A stretch of 64,000 bases of DNA from Setomelanomma holmii. Taxonomy: Eukaryota; Ascomycota; Dothideomycetes; Pleosporales; Phaeosphaeriaceae. Of this stretch, positions 33,612 to 43,332 are shown one piece after another (the stretch's first letter is position 1; each line of letters opens with the position of its first letter). The stretch is from positions 1 through 64,000 of the forward strand of contig ML978224.1 in NCBI GenBank assembly GCA_010015745.1. Reading direction: 5' to 3'. Position numbers and translations under genes: made by a program. Under the pieces are notes generated by a model, which was given only the letters and a program-made list of their open reading frames with translations, was not told where the DNA came from and made no database searches.

Positions 33612-34487
33612 TCAACACAGCCTTTCTTCTACCTGCCAACCCTCGTCCAATTGAAGTCGCTTCCCTAGTTCGCCCAAGCCTATGCCGAATCGGCTAGCAG
33701 ATTTAGCATTCGATCTCCCTTGACTTCCAGGTGGCACGCGCCATCTGAAAATTGCGTCGGCGGTTGATTGTTCGGTCCTTATAAGCCTCCAGCAACGGAA
33801 GTCCGCTTGCAGTCTCCACGGCAGATGGCGCATCATAAGTCCCGATAGCCGCAATCTCGCATGGATCTGATCTACACCATTCGTCGGCATCGAATGTGTC
33901 TCTCGATGCAAGTGATCCTGCATGTTGAGAGCAAAGTAGAACGAGAAGTCGTCAGACACAGTGAAATTGTCCGAATCGACCGAGTTTTGCTTTTGCCCTT
34001 GTTCTAACATCTGCAAACCGGCTTGCTGAAGAAATTGAAGTACGGAACCCTGCATTTTCGCGAGAGAATGTCCGGTGGCAGTGCGCTTTGCGAGCCATTT
34101 GCGAAAGTCGGCATCGCCGTTGTCTTCGAGTGCCATGAACCAAAACAAGTTGAAGGTGAGTAGGCCGTCCTCGCCGAGCAGCAATTCCGTGCAGCTCGTA
34201 TCCATCATGACCCTTGGTGTGATGTTTTTCACCACCTTCATCTTCACCTTCAAGATACTCTGCGCATCATCTCGAATTCCCTTGCAGACCCTCAGGACCT
34301 GGACTGGGACTTGATACACAACTGCCGTGATGATGGGAGCATAAAACTCGACGTTTCCACCGTCGAACATGACGTGCTTTGTCCGAATTGGCAGAAAGTC
34401 GTAGACCATTAGGCGCAATTCGACGGGCAGGTCCATGAACCGAAACGTGCTTGAGTGACGGACGGCCATCGTGCGTTTTGCGGCCAA
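33612..34487 (-). CDS. F-box-like (2EXR-type) protein, array member 1
   Basis: Single-exon frame of 291 residues. The N-terminus FRFMDLPVELRLMVYDFLP is the F-box/2EXR-like helix pair found in large lineage-specific fungal families; the remainder (VLRVCKGIRDDAQSIL, SVLQFLQQAGLQML, LGKRLQLDEGWQVEE) matches the other three genes in this array. Function unknown; F-box-like proteins may recruit substrates to ubiquitin ligases but no substrate domain is visible. It is the only array member with no visible lesion and with the complete end DEGWQ. Confidence 0.7.
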   Translation of the reverse strand: MAAKRTMAVRHSSTFRFMDLPVELRLMVYDFLPIRTKHVMFDGGNVEFYAPIITAVVYQVPVQVLRVCKGIRDDAQSILKVKMKVVKNITPRVMMDTSCTELLLGEDGLLTFNLFWFMALEDNGDADFRKWLAKRTATGHSLAKMQGSVLQFLQQAGLQMLEQGQKQNSVDSDNFTVSDDFSFYFALNMQDHLHRETHSMPTNGVDQIHARLRLSGLMMRHLPWRLQADFRCWRLIRTEQSTADAIFRWRVPPGSQGRSNAKSASRFGIGLGELGKRLQLDEGWQVEERLC

Positions 34488-34743
34488 AGATCGGCGTTTC
34501 TTAGGGTTGTGGATCGAGTTGATTGCTTTGGCGTTTAGCGGTGTTGCAGGTTGGGGGTGATGTGCAGGACCAAGGTGAAGGAGAAACGTGAGGTCCTATG
34601 ATCATGCTCTGGTGCAAAAAGTGGGGCTGAATGCATTTCTGGTGAGAGCACAGGTAGAGGTCAGGTCTGCCTCGACGTCATTTCATTTTCACTTGCAAAA
34701 GATCGCTGGGTCCTCGCCGAACGGTCTTTCAATCACTTTAGTG

Positions 34744-35846
34744 TCAATCACAGGATAGAGGATACGTAGAAGCGGAGAATGGCAAACATCGTGGTCTATA
34801 TATGCAGACTCGACGATTAATGGTGATGGAAACTGCAGGGTCAAGCACGGTTGGTACATCTACGGTATTCATAATCTTCTTTACACCAGTCAGACCGAAC
34901 CACTCGAGCGTCTCTCCTGCGTCCCAGGCCTCATCCAGGCAAAGCCGCCTCCGTAGATGAAGTTTGCTTTCCAGCTCCGGTTTGGTGTTCGATGCACCTA
35001 CAAATTCGATTGGCGCGCTATGGTTGATCATGACCCTTGCGGACGGCGATCCTTCTGCTGCTCGCTTATCAGAAATTCTGGAAATAATTCTGGATATGGT
35101 TCCGGATGTGAGCCGAGCGGGGCGGTACAATCAAAATTGAAGTTTGGACATATCGGGCTGCAGGAAAATGCCTCCAAGGACGGGAGACTTGATCGACCCA
35201 TGACTTTGATAGCTATGAAGACCGACGCCCATGGGCCATCGGTGTCGCGAAAATTTGGGTCTACATCGAGGTAAAATTGCCTATGCCACTGCCAGAGCCA
35301 CTGGAGGCTTGCTTGCTCCACAAACTGTAGACTGGACTTCGGTGACTTCGAGGCAGTAGACCCTGTCGCAGTTGCCTCGTGTACTTGATTGCGGACCTCT
35401 ACCTTTTCTTTCTTCAGTAGTACCCCAAAGCAGCGCCCGACATGGCGAAGAATGCCGTTATCGTTCGCTAACAGTTGCGCGCTAGTCATATCTCTCAGGA
35501 TCCTTGGTGTTTTCTTTCGCACTACCTCGATCTTCCGTTCCGCGATCGCCTTTGCTTCATCCCGTATGGCTCGACAGAGTCTCAGAAGCTGTGCCGAAAC
35601 TTGATGGACGATGAGGGTAAGAGTTGGGCTATCCTCTTCCAAGCTGACATCGGGATCGTGGTGAATGACGTGTTTGGTATGTATGAGTAGGACCTCGTGA
35701 ACTATGAGTCGCAGCTCCGGAGGAAGGTCCATGAAGCGGAAATGCTCCAGTTCAGAAGTTGACATTACGCGCTGTGTATACAATCTGATAATTCGTTCAA
35801 GATCTCGGCGAAGTGGTTGTTCTAATGCTAAATGTCGAGGATGCAT
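34744..35846 (-). pseudogene. F-box-like protein, array member 2, C-terminal frame broken
   Basis: A frame from 35846 to a TGA at 35028 encodes FRFMDLPPELRLIVHEVLL, LLRLCRAIRDEAKAIAERK, LRDMTSAQLLANDNG and SLQFVEQASLQWLW, parallel to array member 1. The homologous end (LHLRRRLCLDEAWDAGETLEW, equivalent to LQLDEGWQVEE) lies in another frame at 34744-35130, so a frameshift near 35050-35130, or an intron I could not place, separates them. The preferred start is MSTSELEHFRFMD, 26 codons into the frame. Confidence 0.6.
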
Positions 35847-36188
35847 GACTTAAATAAGGATTCGAAGGTGTCAGCAATGTGACTCTAACTTAGTGGCGGC
35901 GTTATATTCATTCAAGGATCAAATCCTTCTGCCGCTGCCCCTGCTCATGTCAGGCATGTGCTGAAGTTGATGTCCGAGAAACACACGGACTTCGCGCCGA
36001 GTGTCACAGCACATGAGAACTTGAATGAAATGTTCACGCACGTTTGCAACGAGTGCAGGGCATGATCTACCTCTTTCTGGTCATACTGATCTGAGCTTCT
36101 TTGATAGAAGAGCCTTGTGCACACAATATTTCCGAAGCCTTGTGGTTCGTCCTGCGCTGAGGCTCCTCCGTCCTGTGGAATCACGCGC
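35847..36188. other. Spacer within the F-box-like array
   Basis: About 340 bp between members 2 and 3. No supported gene; an 86-codon minus frame has no domain. Confidence 0.35.
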
Positions 36189-36986
36189 TCAATCCAGCAC
36201 CTCACCTGCCTCCCAGCCGGCTTCTAGTCCGAGATCGTTCCACATATCTTGGATGGTCTTCTCTGTTCCCTTAGGCGTGTACCAACGCTTCCTGTCTACC
36301 TGATCCCAGATTATCATACCTTTCTCTGATCCTCGACGCGTCCAGTATATGTGGCAGTCTTGCAACTGTCGGGGCATCGATTTTTGGCCACGTGTGAAGG
36401 CTCGCAATGTTCTGATCCGAGCGAAAGCATTGTGTTTGACTTTGAGATCGAATGCAAAGTAGTGCGAGGCGGTGCCCAACCACCTTTCAGAGATGTAGTC
36501 AATGCAAGGCTTTCGCAATTGCTCCAGCAATTGGTATCCAGCCTGCTCGATGAAGTGCTGTACAGGCGCGGGCATCACAGTGTGGCTTTGGTGATCCGGT
36601 CCTTCGTAGCATATTTTGGCCCATGTTCGAAAGTCAGTGTGGCCGAATTCACAGAGGGTCTGGGGCCAGTGCGTGGCATAGAAAACAATGCCACCTTCGT
36701 ATGCGAACATATCAGCCTTTCGATAGTCCAGAAACATCCTTGGTGTCTGCTCTCGGATGGTTTCGACTTTGCGGAGCATGATCGATTGCGATTCCTCGTA
36801 AAGTGCTCGAGAGACTCTCAAGACTTGAACAGCAACCGAATACAAGATGCAGGTGAAGGTAAACCCACCGTGTCCAAGCCAAGGTCTGTCGAATCTAGGT
36901 AATTCGCAATGGGGAACTTCGACGTGCTTTGCTTGTATCGGCAGGAGCTTGTACACCATGAGTCGTAATTCAGTTGGCAAGTCCAT
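36189..36986 (-). CDS. F-box-like protein, array member 3
   Basis: 265 residues from ATG at 36986: MDLPTELRLMVYKLLPIQAKHV, VQVLRVSRALYEESQSIMLRKVE, TPRMFLDYRKADMFAYEGG, PVQHFIEQAGYQLLEQ, and the end MWNDLGLEAGWEAGEVLD. The other members begin about 13 residues earlier with xxFRFMDLP; here the bases coding TFRF precede ATG in frame but are themselves preceded by a TAA, and the more upstream ATG (MSPSSAV) is one base out of frame. So the gene either starts at the internal Met or has lost its true start by a one-base shift. Confidence 0.6.
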   Translation of the reverse strand: MDLPTELRLMVYKLLPIQAKHVEVPHCELPRFDRPWLGHGGFTFTCILYSVAVQVLRVSRALYEESQSIMLRKVETIREQTPRMFLDYRKADMFAYEGGIVFYATHWPQTLCEFGHTDFRTWAKICYEGPDHQSHTVMPAPVQHFIEQAGYQLLEQLRKPCIDYISERWLGTASHYFAFDLKVKHNAFARIRTLRAFTRGQKSMPRQLQDCHIYWTRRGSEKGMIIWDQVDRKRWYTPKGTEKTIQDMWNDLGLEAGWEAGEVLD

Positions 36987-37539
36987 GAAACGGAAGGTTT
37001 ACTGCTGAGGAGGGTGACATCGCGCACGAGTGCCGGCAGGTTAGATTTTGTATTGTATGGATTGGGGTGCGTGTTGTTTCGGTCAAAGTAGAAGGTGCAA
37101 GCGGTGAGTTGGGTGTGACCAGAGTTTCGAAGTAAGTTAAGGTCGAAAGGTCGACACGTGAAAGTCTCGGAATCAAAGTGGGGCGGCAAACGCGCAAAAA
37201 GTCAAGGTGAAGGTCGCGTCGGCCTTGACGCTGCAGTTCGCTATACCCACACTGACGCAAAGTATCAAGCATCAGTCCATAAGTTACAGCCGGATAATGT
37301 TGCTGACAACGTACAGATACATAGATACAAATTTGCACAGCCGTTGAAGTAAGGGCTTGCTTCGAATGTGCCCTCCATTTCCCACTGAATCATTGTCCTC
37401 ACCAAGTATATCCCAAAGTCCTCGTTTGTGGCTTATGCACCTTGCCGGGACATCCACGTTCATTCTCGGCGTTCCGATTTTCCTCGAAGTCTTCTCGCTC
37501 ATAGTTCCTGCCGTCAAGACTCCACCGTGGCGTTTGAGT
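36987..37539. other. Spacer within the F-box-like array
   Basis: Holds the decayed 5' part of member 3 (near 36990-37020) and no other recognisable gene. Confidence 0.35.
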
Positions 37540-38380
37540 ACCCAATTACTGCAGCTGTGCGCCTCCTTCTCAGCTCTCGTTCAATCCCAAAGTGTCCCAG
37601 ACCTCACTAGTGGTCTTGAAAGCTTACGTCGCATCGCTTTCTCCTCACTTTTCAAGTCAGACCAGCTGATGAGGTACTTCTCAGATTGTCACCATGAACT
37701 CTTGGTTTAACCCCAGCTGTGATCGTTCGCAGTTGCGGAGACATCCACATCGCGCTCAACCTGAAATTTGCAAGCCTTTTCATCGTCCTCCAAGCTGGAT
37801 AGTGGGACGACTACAAGTCTTTTACCTCAATCGCGAAGAAGATCGAGGAAGTAGTCGGAGCATATATGCTGTTGTGGATGATTGCGGGCTTTTGCCGTCG
37901 ACGGAGTATCTGAACGCTTGCCTGTTCAATAAAATGTAGCAATGCCCGGGGCAAGGCTAATGCAGCCAGGTTGAAGTAGCCTTTGAAGAATGTTTTTGCC
38001 CATTTGCGAGAGTCCGTGTTGGGGTGCTCATACAGTATTCCGAGCCAATGAGTGATGTATGTGAGCACGCCGTTGAGATACATGAGTATATCAAAAGCTT
38101 CATGGTCCACGACCATCCTTGGCGTCATATTCTTGATCTTGTCGACACTCCGTATCAAAACCGCTCGCGCCTCCAAGTACACTGCTCGGGATACTCGCAG
38201 AAGTTGAACGGAGACTTGGTGTAGAATTAGTGTGCTGGCAAAGATATCTCCCACCGGATTCGAGCCGTCGATATCGCTTTGATGTTGGTTGACGTGCTTT
38301 GTCCTCGTAGGCAGCAAATCCTATACCATGAGCCGGAGTTCTTTTAGCAGATCCGTGAAGCGAAGGTGAGCCTGGTGGTG
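37540..38380 (-). pseudogene. F-box-like protein, array member 4, decayed
   Basis: Reads HLRFTDLLKELRLMV, then TAG at 38321-38323 in place of the Tyr of MVYDLLP, then DLLPTRTKHV, LLRVSRAVYLEARAVLIRSVDKI, TPRMVVDHEAFDILMYLNGV, LLHFIEQASVQILRR and FFAIEVKDL before a stop at 37811. The expected C-terminal piece survives only as a fragment (VWDTLGLNES near 37580) beyond several stops. Clearly a relic of the same tandem family. Confidence 0.65.
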
Positions 38381-38999
38381 CACGGCGGTGGTAGGCTCGT
38401 CGAAGTCATGTCTGGTGATGGGTGGAATTATCGTGAGCTGGCCGACTGACGAGTGGGTTTTGTTGTTGGAGCGGGGTTTGCGAGATTTCTAGTTCTCTCT
38501 GGTATGCCTAGTACGTAAATGAGAATAAGCGCAAGAGCCCGGGCCGCAAATGCATAGCGTGTCGTACCCAGGCAAGTGAAGGCAAGAACCCGACTATCAC
38601 TGCCATCTATCGCCGCTTGCACTCTGCGTGGGACCATACTAACTCCTTCCTCAAGACCTGCACGATCGTGGTTGCCGTCCTCAGTAGCCAAGGACAACCA
38701 CGATGCTGCCACGCGGGCTATGCAGCTTCTCACACCGCAAGAGCTGGTCCACCTTGTGATAGCACACGCTGGAATGACTGTTGTCTTGCTTCTCCCCTAG
38801 TATTTAAACAATCTAATAGCCACCTAATACTATCGCCAAGTCCAGTCTACTTCTCAAGCTCTTCCTTAAACCCTGTTATTGTTAGCACAACTCTTATTCT
38901 GATTTTCCTCACGCATTTCCTCTCGCATCAACTCGAGTCTCATTGAGTGCAGGACCAGTACCTCGAAATACCTACTACACACCAATACTATCGCCGTTC
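38381..38999. other. Intergenic region
   Basis: Divergent spacer between array member 4 and the But2-domain gene. A pyrimidine-rich stretch precedes the latter start. No gene supported. Confidence 0.4.
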
Positions 39000-39701
39000 A
39001 TGCTTATCGGTATCAACCCGTTCCTCGCTGCTCTCTTTATTCCGAGCAGCCTCACGTTTCCTTACCCATTCACCAACACAACTAGCCCCGGCAACCACAC
39101 TTCCCACAATGCAACCTTGTTGCCACCCACGAACAACACCGCGCCAATCGAGTACCATTGCGAGTACACATACCCCTCCGACCTGACCGTCGTCAATTCT
39201 CGTTACCCCGACTACAATCAATCTCACCTCCATGAGGCAAACCAGCTCTTCATGCTCCGCCGCGAGATCATCGACATGGGAGAGATCGCTACCCGTGTAC
39301 AATTCAGTTCGCTGCCCAGCAACACCACAAACACAACATGTCGTCTCGAGTTCATCCTGCCTCGACCTGACCTACAAGTCATCTCAGGCTTCAACCCCAC
39401 TTTCAACGTCTATCAAGTCGAGCGCGACACCAACGGCGTCGCGACATGGCAGACATATGAGGGCAACACGGGTACGGCGCTACTCTTTGGGCAGGTGAAC
39501 GGCGAGTCAGAGGCGTTGGACAGGACGAGGAGCGTCGGCGGTGTTGCAGCGGTTGGAGAGACGAAGTGCAATGATACGTTGACGTTTCAGATGGGTATGG
39601 CATATAATGCGAGAGACTCGGTGCCGAACTATTGGGAGTTTGTCAATGTGGCGCCGCCTGGCTTTCCGATGCAGGGCTTCAGAATGGTGTATGGGTGTTA
39701 A
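39000..39701 (+). CDS. Secreted But2 C-terminal-domain protein
   Basis: ATG at 39000 gives 233 residues; upstream in-frame sequence lacks another ATG. The N-terminus MLIGINPFLAALFIPSSLTF is a signal peptide or anchor. Next comes an Asn/Thr-rich stretch with many N-glycosylation sequons (FTNTTSPGNHTSHNATLL). From about residue 75 the protein is a But2 (ubiquitin-3-binding) C-terminal-type domain: SRYPDYNQSHLHEANQLF, ATRVQFSSLP, TCRLEFILP, PTFNVYQVER, DRTRSVGGVAAVGETKCNDTL, QGFRMVYGC. Despite the name, these fungal proteins are mostly secreted, of unknown role, probably cell-surface. Cys pairs suggest disulfides. No intron. Confidence 0.85.
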   Translation: MLIGINPFLAALFIPSSLTFPYPFTNTTSPGNHTSHNATLLPPTNNTAPIEYHCEYTYPSDLTVVNSRYPDYNQSHLHEANQLFMLRREIIDMGEIATRVQFSSLPSNTTNTTCRLEFILPRPDLQVISGFNPTFNVYQVERDTNGVATWQTYEGNTGTALLFGQVNGESEALDRTRSVGGVAAVGETKCNDTLTFQMGMAYNARDSVPNYWEFVNVAPPGFPMQGFRMVYGC

Positions 39702-40205
39702 GAGCGTTCAAGATCGAGCTAGGTAGAGGCTTGGGATATGATGTGGTCTCATGGCCGAATCTCTGTGGGTTGGTGGTCAACAGTCTCAATTAAGTAGGTC
39801 TCGCTGAACATTCACCTTCACCTTGTTGTTCTTCTCAATGCTTTCACTTCAGATCATGTTTCGATATTTTGCGTTTGCGCGCTATGCCATTGTTTCTTTC
39901 GACGTTTCTTTAGATATTAAAGGTCCTAATTCTTGCCATTGAGCATATGTCCCTTTCGTGACCCAAAAGAGTTCTGATCATCCAACCATTGCTAAATGCA
40001 TCAAACAGGACGTTTGCATTGCTCTCTCATCGTTGCCGCTTGAGCTATCTCTGTCGATATCGTCGGTTGGTCCGTCAAGTCCTTCTTCAGAACCAATGAT
40101 ACCCGTAGTCACATCTTCACCACCATCTGGAACGCAAGCCCACGAGCAGAACTATCTTGAGCAAGACGTTTAATTAAGGTGCTGTGTTCACCATTTCTTA
40201 CTGCA
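39702..40205. other. Convergent intergenic region
   Basis: 3' flanks of the But2-domain gene and of the RING gene. No feature seen. Confidence 0.4.
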
Positions 40206-41871
40206 TCATGAGAAACAAGCTCCAGTAAGCGAGAGTGATTGGCCAATCGCTCTATGTCCGGTAGTGCTCTGGCCGACGGCTCCACCACCTTCTCCACTTG
40301 CATTATTTCCGTCGGCACCACTCTCGTCGTTCCCTTCCTCTTCCTCGGGATCGCTCAGTCCATCACTGTCGCCATCTTCATTATCGTCATTGTCATCGCT
40401 GGATCCATCCTCAACAGATTCAGACTCGGAGTCTGGTCGCAGTTCCCTTCTGCAAGTTGGACACAGTGTATCGACCTTCTCTAGTCTCGATCAAGCAACC
40501 TTTGCCGAAAATATGACCACATGGCGTGTTGACGGGATCGTTGTTGGCTCTGCCCTCGCAAAATGGCAATTCCCGAAATGCGACAAGGCGTGCTGAGAGC
40601 TCTGGAGGGTCTTCGGGATCGGGTGTATAAGCAAATTCCGAGTCATCTTCGTCTGTGGTGCCGAATGGCAGCCAGCAGTGTGGACATTTCATGTCCTCTG
40701 TGGCTATGGTGGAAACATCAACCTGCTCGAGAGTGTCGACAAAGGCAGCAGCATCAAATGACGATTGTCGGTCAAAGAATAGTCCGAAAAGTAGCTCCAA
40801 AACAGTCATAGGCGGCGGATCGAGCAGCGGTGTGCTGAATGCCTGGACGGTGGAATTGCCCAATGGTCCAACATGGATCGTGGTCGGGATCAGGGTCCCG
40901 CCGCCCATGATCTGTGGTGGCAGCCCCTCGGGTGGATATGCCGTATCAGGATCCGACACGGAAGCCGCAGCTGAAGCTGCACTGGAGTTTCCTTCTGGAG
41001 AGGACTGCGGGAAAGGTCCATGCATAAAACTGACGAGAGAATTCAGAACCGACAGAGGAACTGAACCCGGACGCAACGGCGGCATCGGCATCGAAACGTT
41101 GAGAGTATTGCTGATTTTTCCTTGCGTGCCTAATATGGACTGATCAGGCTGTCCAAACGAGGTCGTAGATGCTTCGCCCTGAGTGTTCAAGGATGCCGAG
41201 CTGGGATCAGCGGGAACTGAACCGTTCATCTGTGAGCTAGGTATCGGCGTGGCGAAGTGTGCAGCATGTTCTGTGAGCATTTGTGCCAGATTCGCAGTCA
41301 ATGCCGCAGCTATCGCGGGTGGCGGAGCTGTTTGAGGCGGAGCAGCCGTTTCCAGCTCTAGCATCTCGTCGTCATCACCCGGGTCATGGTTTTCTGAGGT
41401 ACTATTGCCGGTTCCAGATGGACTAGCGTCAATTGTGGCATGGTCGGGTGTGTTATCATCAGGCACTGCTGAGGGAGCATTTTGCGACGGTTCAGAAGTG
41501 CCAGCCGGCGACGTGGCGGCATGAAAGCCGGGAGGTCTAGTTACAATCAAGCTGCCTAAGAGATGCGCAAGCCCCGGCAGAAGATGTGGTGGTTGAGCAT
41601 GCGGCAAGGCGCCTCCACTCTCGCCTTCGTTGATGTCTGCGTTGTCACCATTGGTCTGCGGTACACTAGTCTGGTCAGGTATGTGTCCGGGTTGATATGT
41701 AGCCATGAATTGAGTGAGGGCTTCTGTGAAACTGAGCGGATGTGTTGGGTGGTACGCTTCAGCTTCTATCGGTTGCGCAGCGTTCACGCTCGGTATATCG
41801 CTTGGCTGTGGCACATTTTGTCCTTCTATGAGAGCAGGAATGTCGTCTACCTCTTGAGGTGTGGAAGACAT
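40206..41871 (-). pseudogene. RING-finger protein with a one-base frameshift inside the RING
   Basis: The frame from ATG at 41871 is long (Pro/Ser/Thr/Asn-rich, disordered, with MGGGTLIPTTIHVG and LLFGLFFDRQ segments) and enters a RING: KCPHCWLPFGT, an about 50-residue insert, then NTPCGHIFGKGCLIE. There the frame should continue LEKVDTLCPTCRREL, but that sequence is in the next frame; one base is missing near 40484. The open frame instead ends at 40420 without the last zinc-binding Cys pair. The alternative frame continues with an acidic tail (DSESESVEDGSSDDNDDNEDG) to a TGA at 40206-40208. Likely a ubiquitin ligase originally. A sequencing error would make it intact, about 554 residues. Confidence 0.75.
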
Positions 41872-42417
41872 GTTGACCGATGCAGACGCGTAACGTGGAG
41901 TCGCAATAATCCGTTCTGTTGCAGGTCCGTTCGGTATGCGATCGCGTTGCGCAGGTCACGACTGTGTGTGGACCAAGCGTGACCGAAAGAAAGCAAACTC
42001 AGGACCGCTGCGGCTAGGGTTCTGGCGCATTCTATTGGTTCGAGCAGTTCTGGAGTCTTGGTGAATGCGAGGTTTTTACACGGGCGTTTGCTCTTTCCTC
42101 ATATGGCAAGTACTCGTCCACCCGCAATCAACACTCACAAGAACGGTATCTTACTAACACCATTGTACTCCAATCTCCTGTCATGTCAGTGAGACAGACG
42201 TGGCTCGATCTGAACGACTTGTGAATCTTGGCGCATCATTTCCATGGCGACACCCTCCGTTATTCGATGTTTATCTTCGCCTTGAAAGACAACGTGTGCG
42301 CAGCATTCTCATCCATGAAAGCATCCTTAGGAGGAGTCAGTCGTGTGCCAGCCACCGAGCTCAACGCCTCATTGCGCGTATTAATGTCTCGAATAGTGTC
42401 CAGAGAGCTGTCTTGCT
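41872..42417. other. Intergenic region
   Basis: 5' region of the RING gene and 3' region of the next minus-strand gene. Small plus frames at 41563-42487 overlap real genes or lack domains. Confidence 0.4.
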
Positions 42418-43152
42418 TCAAGTCCGATCTGTCGCCGCCATAAAATCCATCAGTTCTTCTATTTTTGGCTTCACAGCCATCATGTAGTCTTCTTCTGCTA
42501 CCACTGTAGCAAGTGCTCGTGCCATAAGAAGGATAGACTGGTCTTTAGCGATAAAGGAGGGTTCGTACCGAACACATTCGACGTGTGGCGCGCCTGGCGC
42601 ATCGTACCTCTGGTAGTGATCTTCTTTGTACTTAAGGCCGATCAGGCTCGAAAAGAGATCACGGGCAATGTGACCTCCAGGCAGTATCAGAATTCTTCTG
42701 ACGTGCTGCAAGTGACGCAATAGAGCTGGCAAACCGTCGCCCCTCTTATTACATGTGGAGAGGCAAAGTTCATCTAGTCGTAGATTTTCATTATTGAAAG
42801 GGAAATTTCGCCATGCCGCGATCTGATCTCAAGAGCATGATATTGCGAGCCTTCTCACATTCTGCATTTTCGCCGCTGGCAAATTCCACTCGAGACTTTG
42901 CTGGTGCCTGACGTAGCCTTTGAGAACGAACCTCGTCTTCTGGAACGCGAGGCTCGCAAAGTCGTGATGGAATTGGCGACAGACCAAGAGAATCCTGAGC
43001 CAGAAATCCAGGGCATAGCCAGAATCCAGCCATCCACGCTCGCTAGAACAACTGATGCCGGTGTATGCTGGTTGCTCCAGAGTATATGATGCGATTTGTA
43101 ACCTCAGTTCCACAGGTAGAGAAAAGAAGGCGGTGCGAGGTGCAGGAGTCAT
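42418..43152 (-). pseudogene. F-box-like protein with a single in-frame stop
   Basis: One uninterrupted frame from 43152 to 42418 except for a TGA at 42829-42831 (codon 108). Before it: FFSLPVELRLQIASYTLEQ (F-box-like), LRILLVCRQFHHDFASLAFQ, NVRRLAISCS. After it: DQIAAWRNFPFNNENLRLDELCL, PALLRHLQHVRRILILPGG, and a helical end. CGA (Arg) to TGA, a single C-to-T, is the simplest explanation. Total 244 codons. Not a member of the 33.6-38.4 kb array, but has the same F-box-like start. Could be a recent pseudogene or a segregating null allele. Confidence 0.7.
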
Positions 43153-43332
43153 TGTTTGATATTTCCGAGATGGGACTTCGGGAGAAAGGGGGCTGTAGTG
43201 GGTGAGTGGTGCCCATGAGGATTGGAGCTAGCACAACTGAAGTTAGCAGAAATCAGATTAGATTATCTCTGCTCCGCAATCTCCGAAGGCTCTTTGCACC
43301 ACCATCGCCGCCTGCAACGCACATCAACATCT

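Noticed and set aside
38943..38999. Upstream extension of the But2-domain gene
   Set aside because: The in-frame upstream part starts with TTG rather than ATG, and the Met at 39000 begins a good signal peptide.
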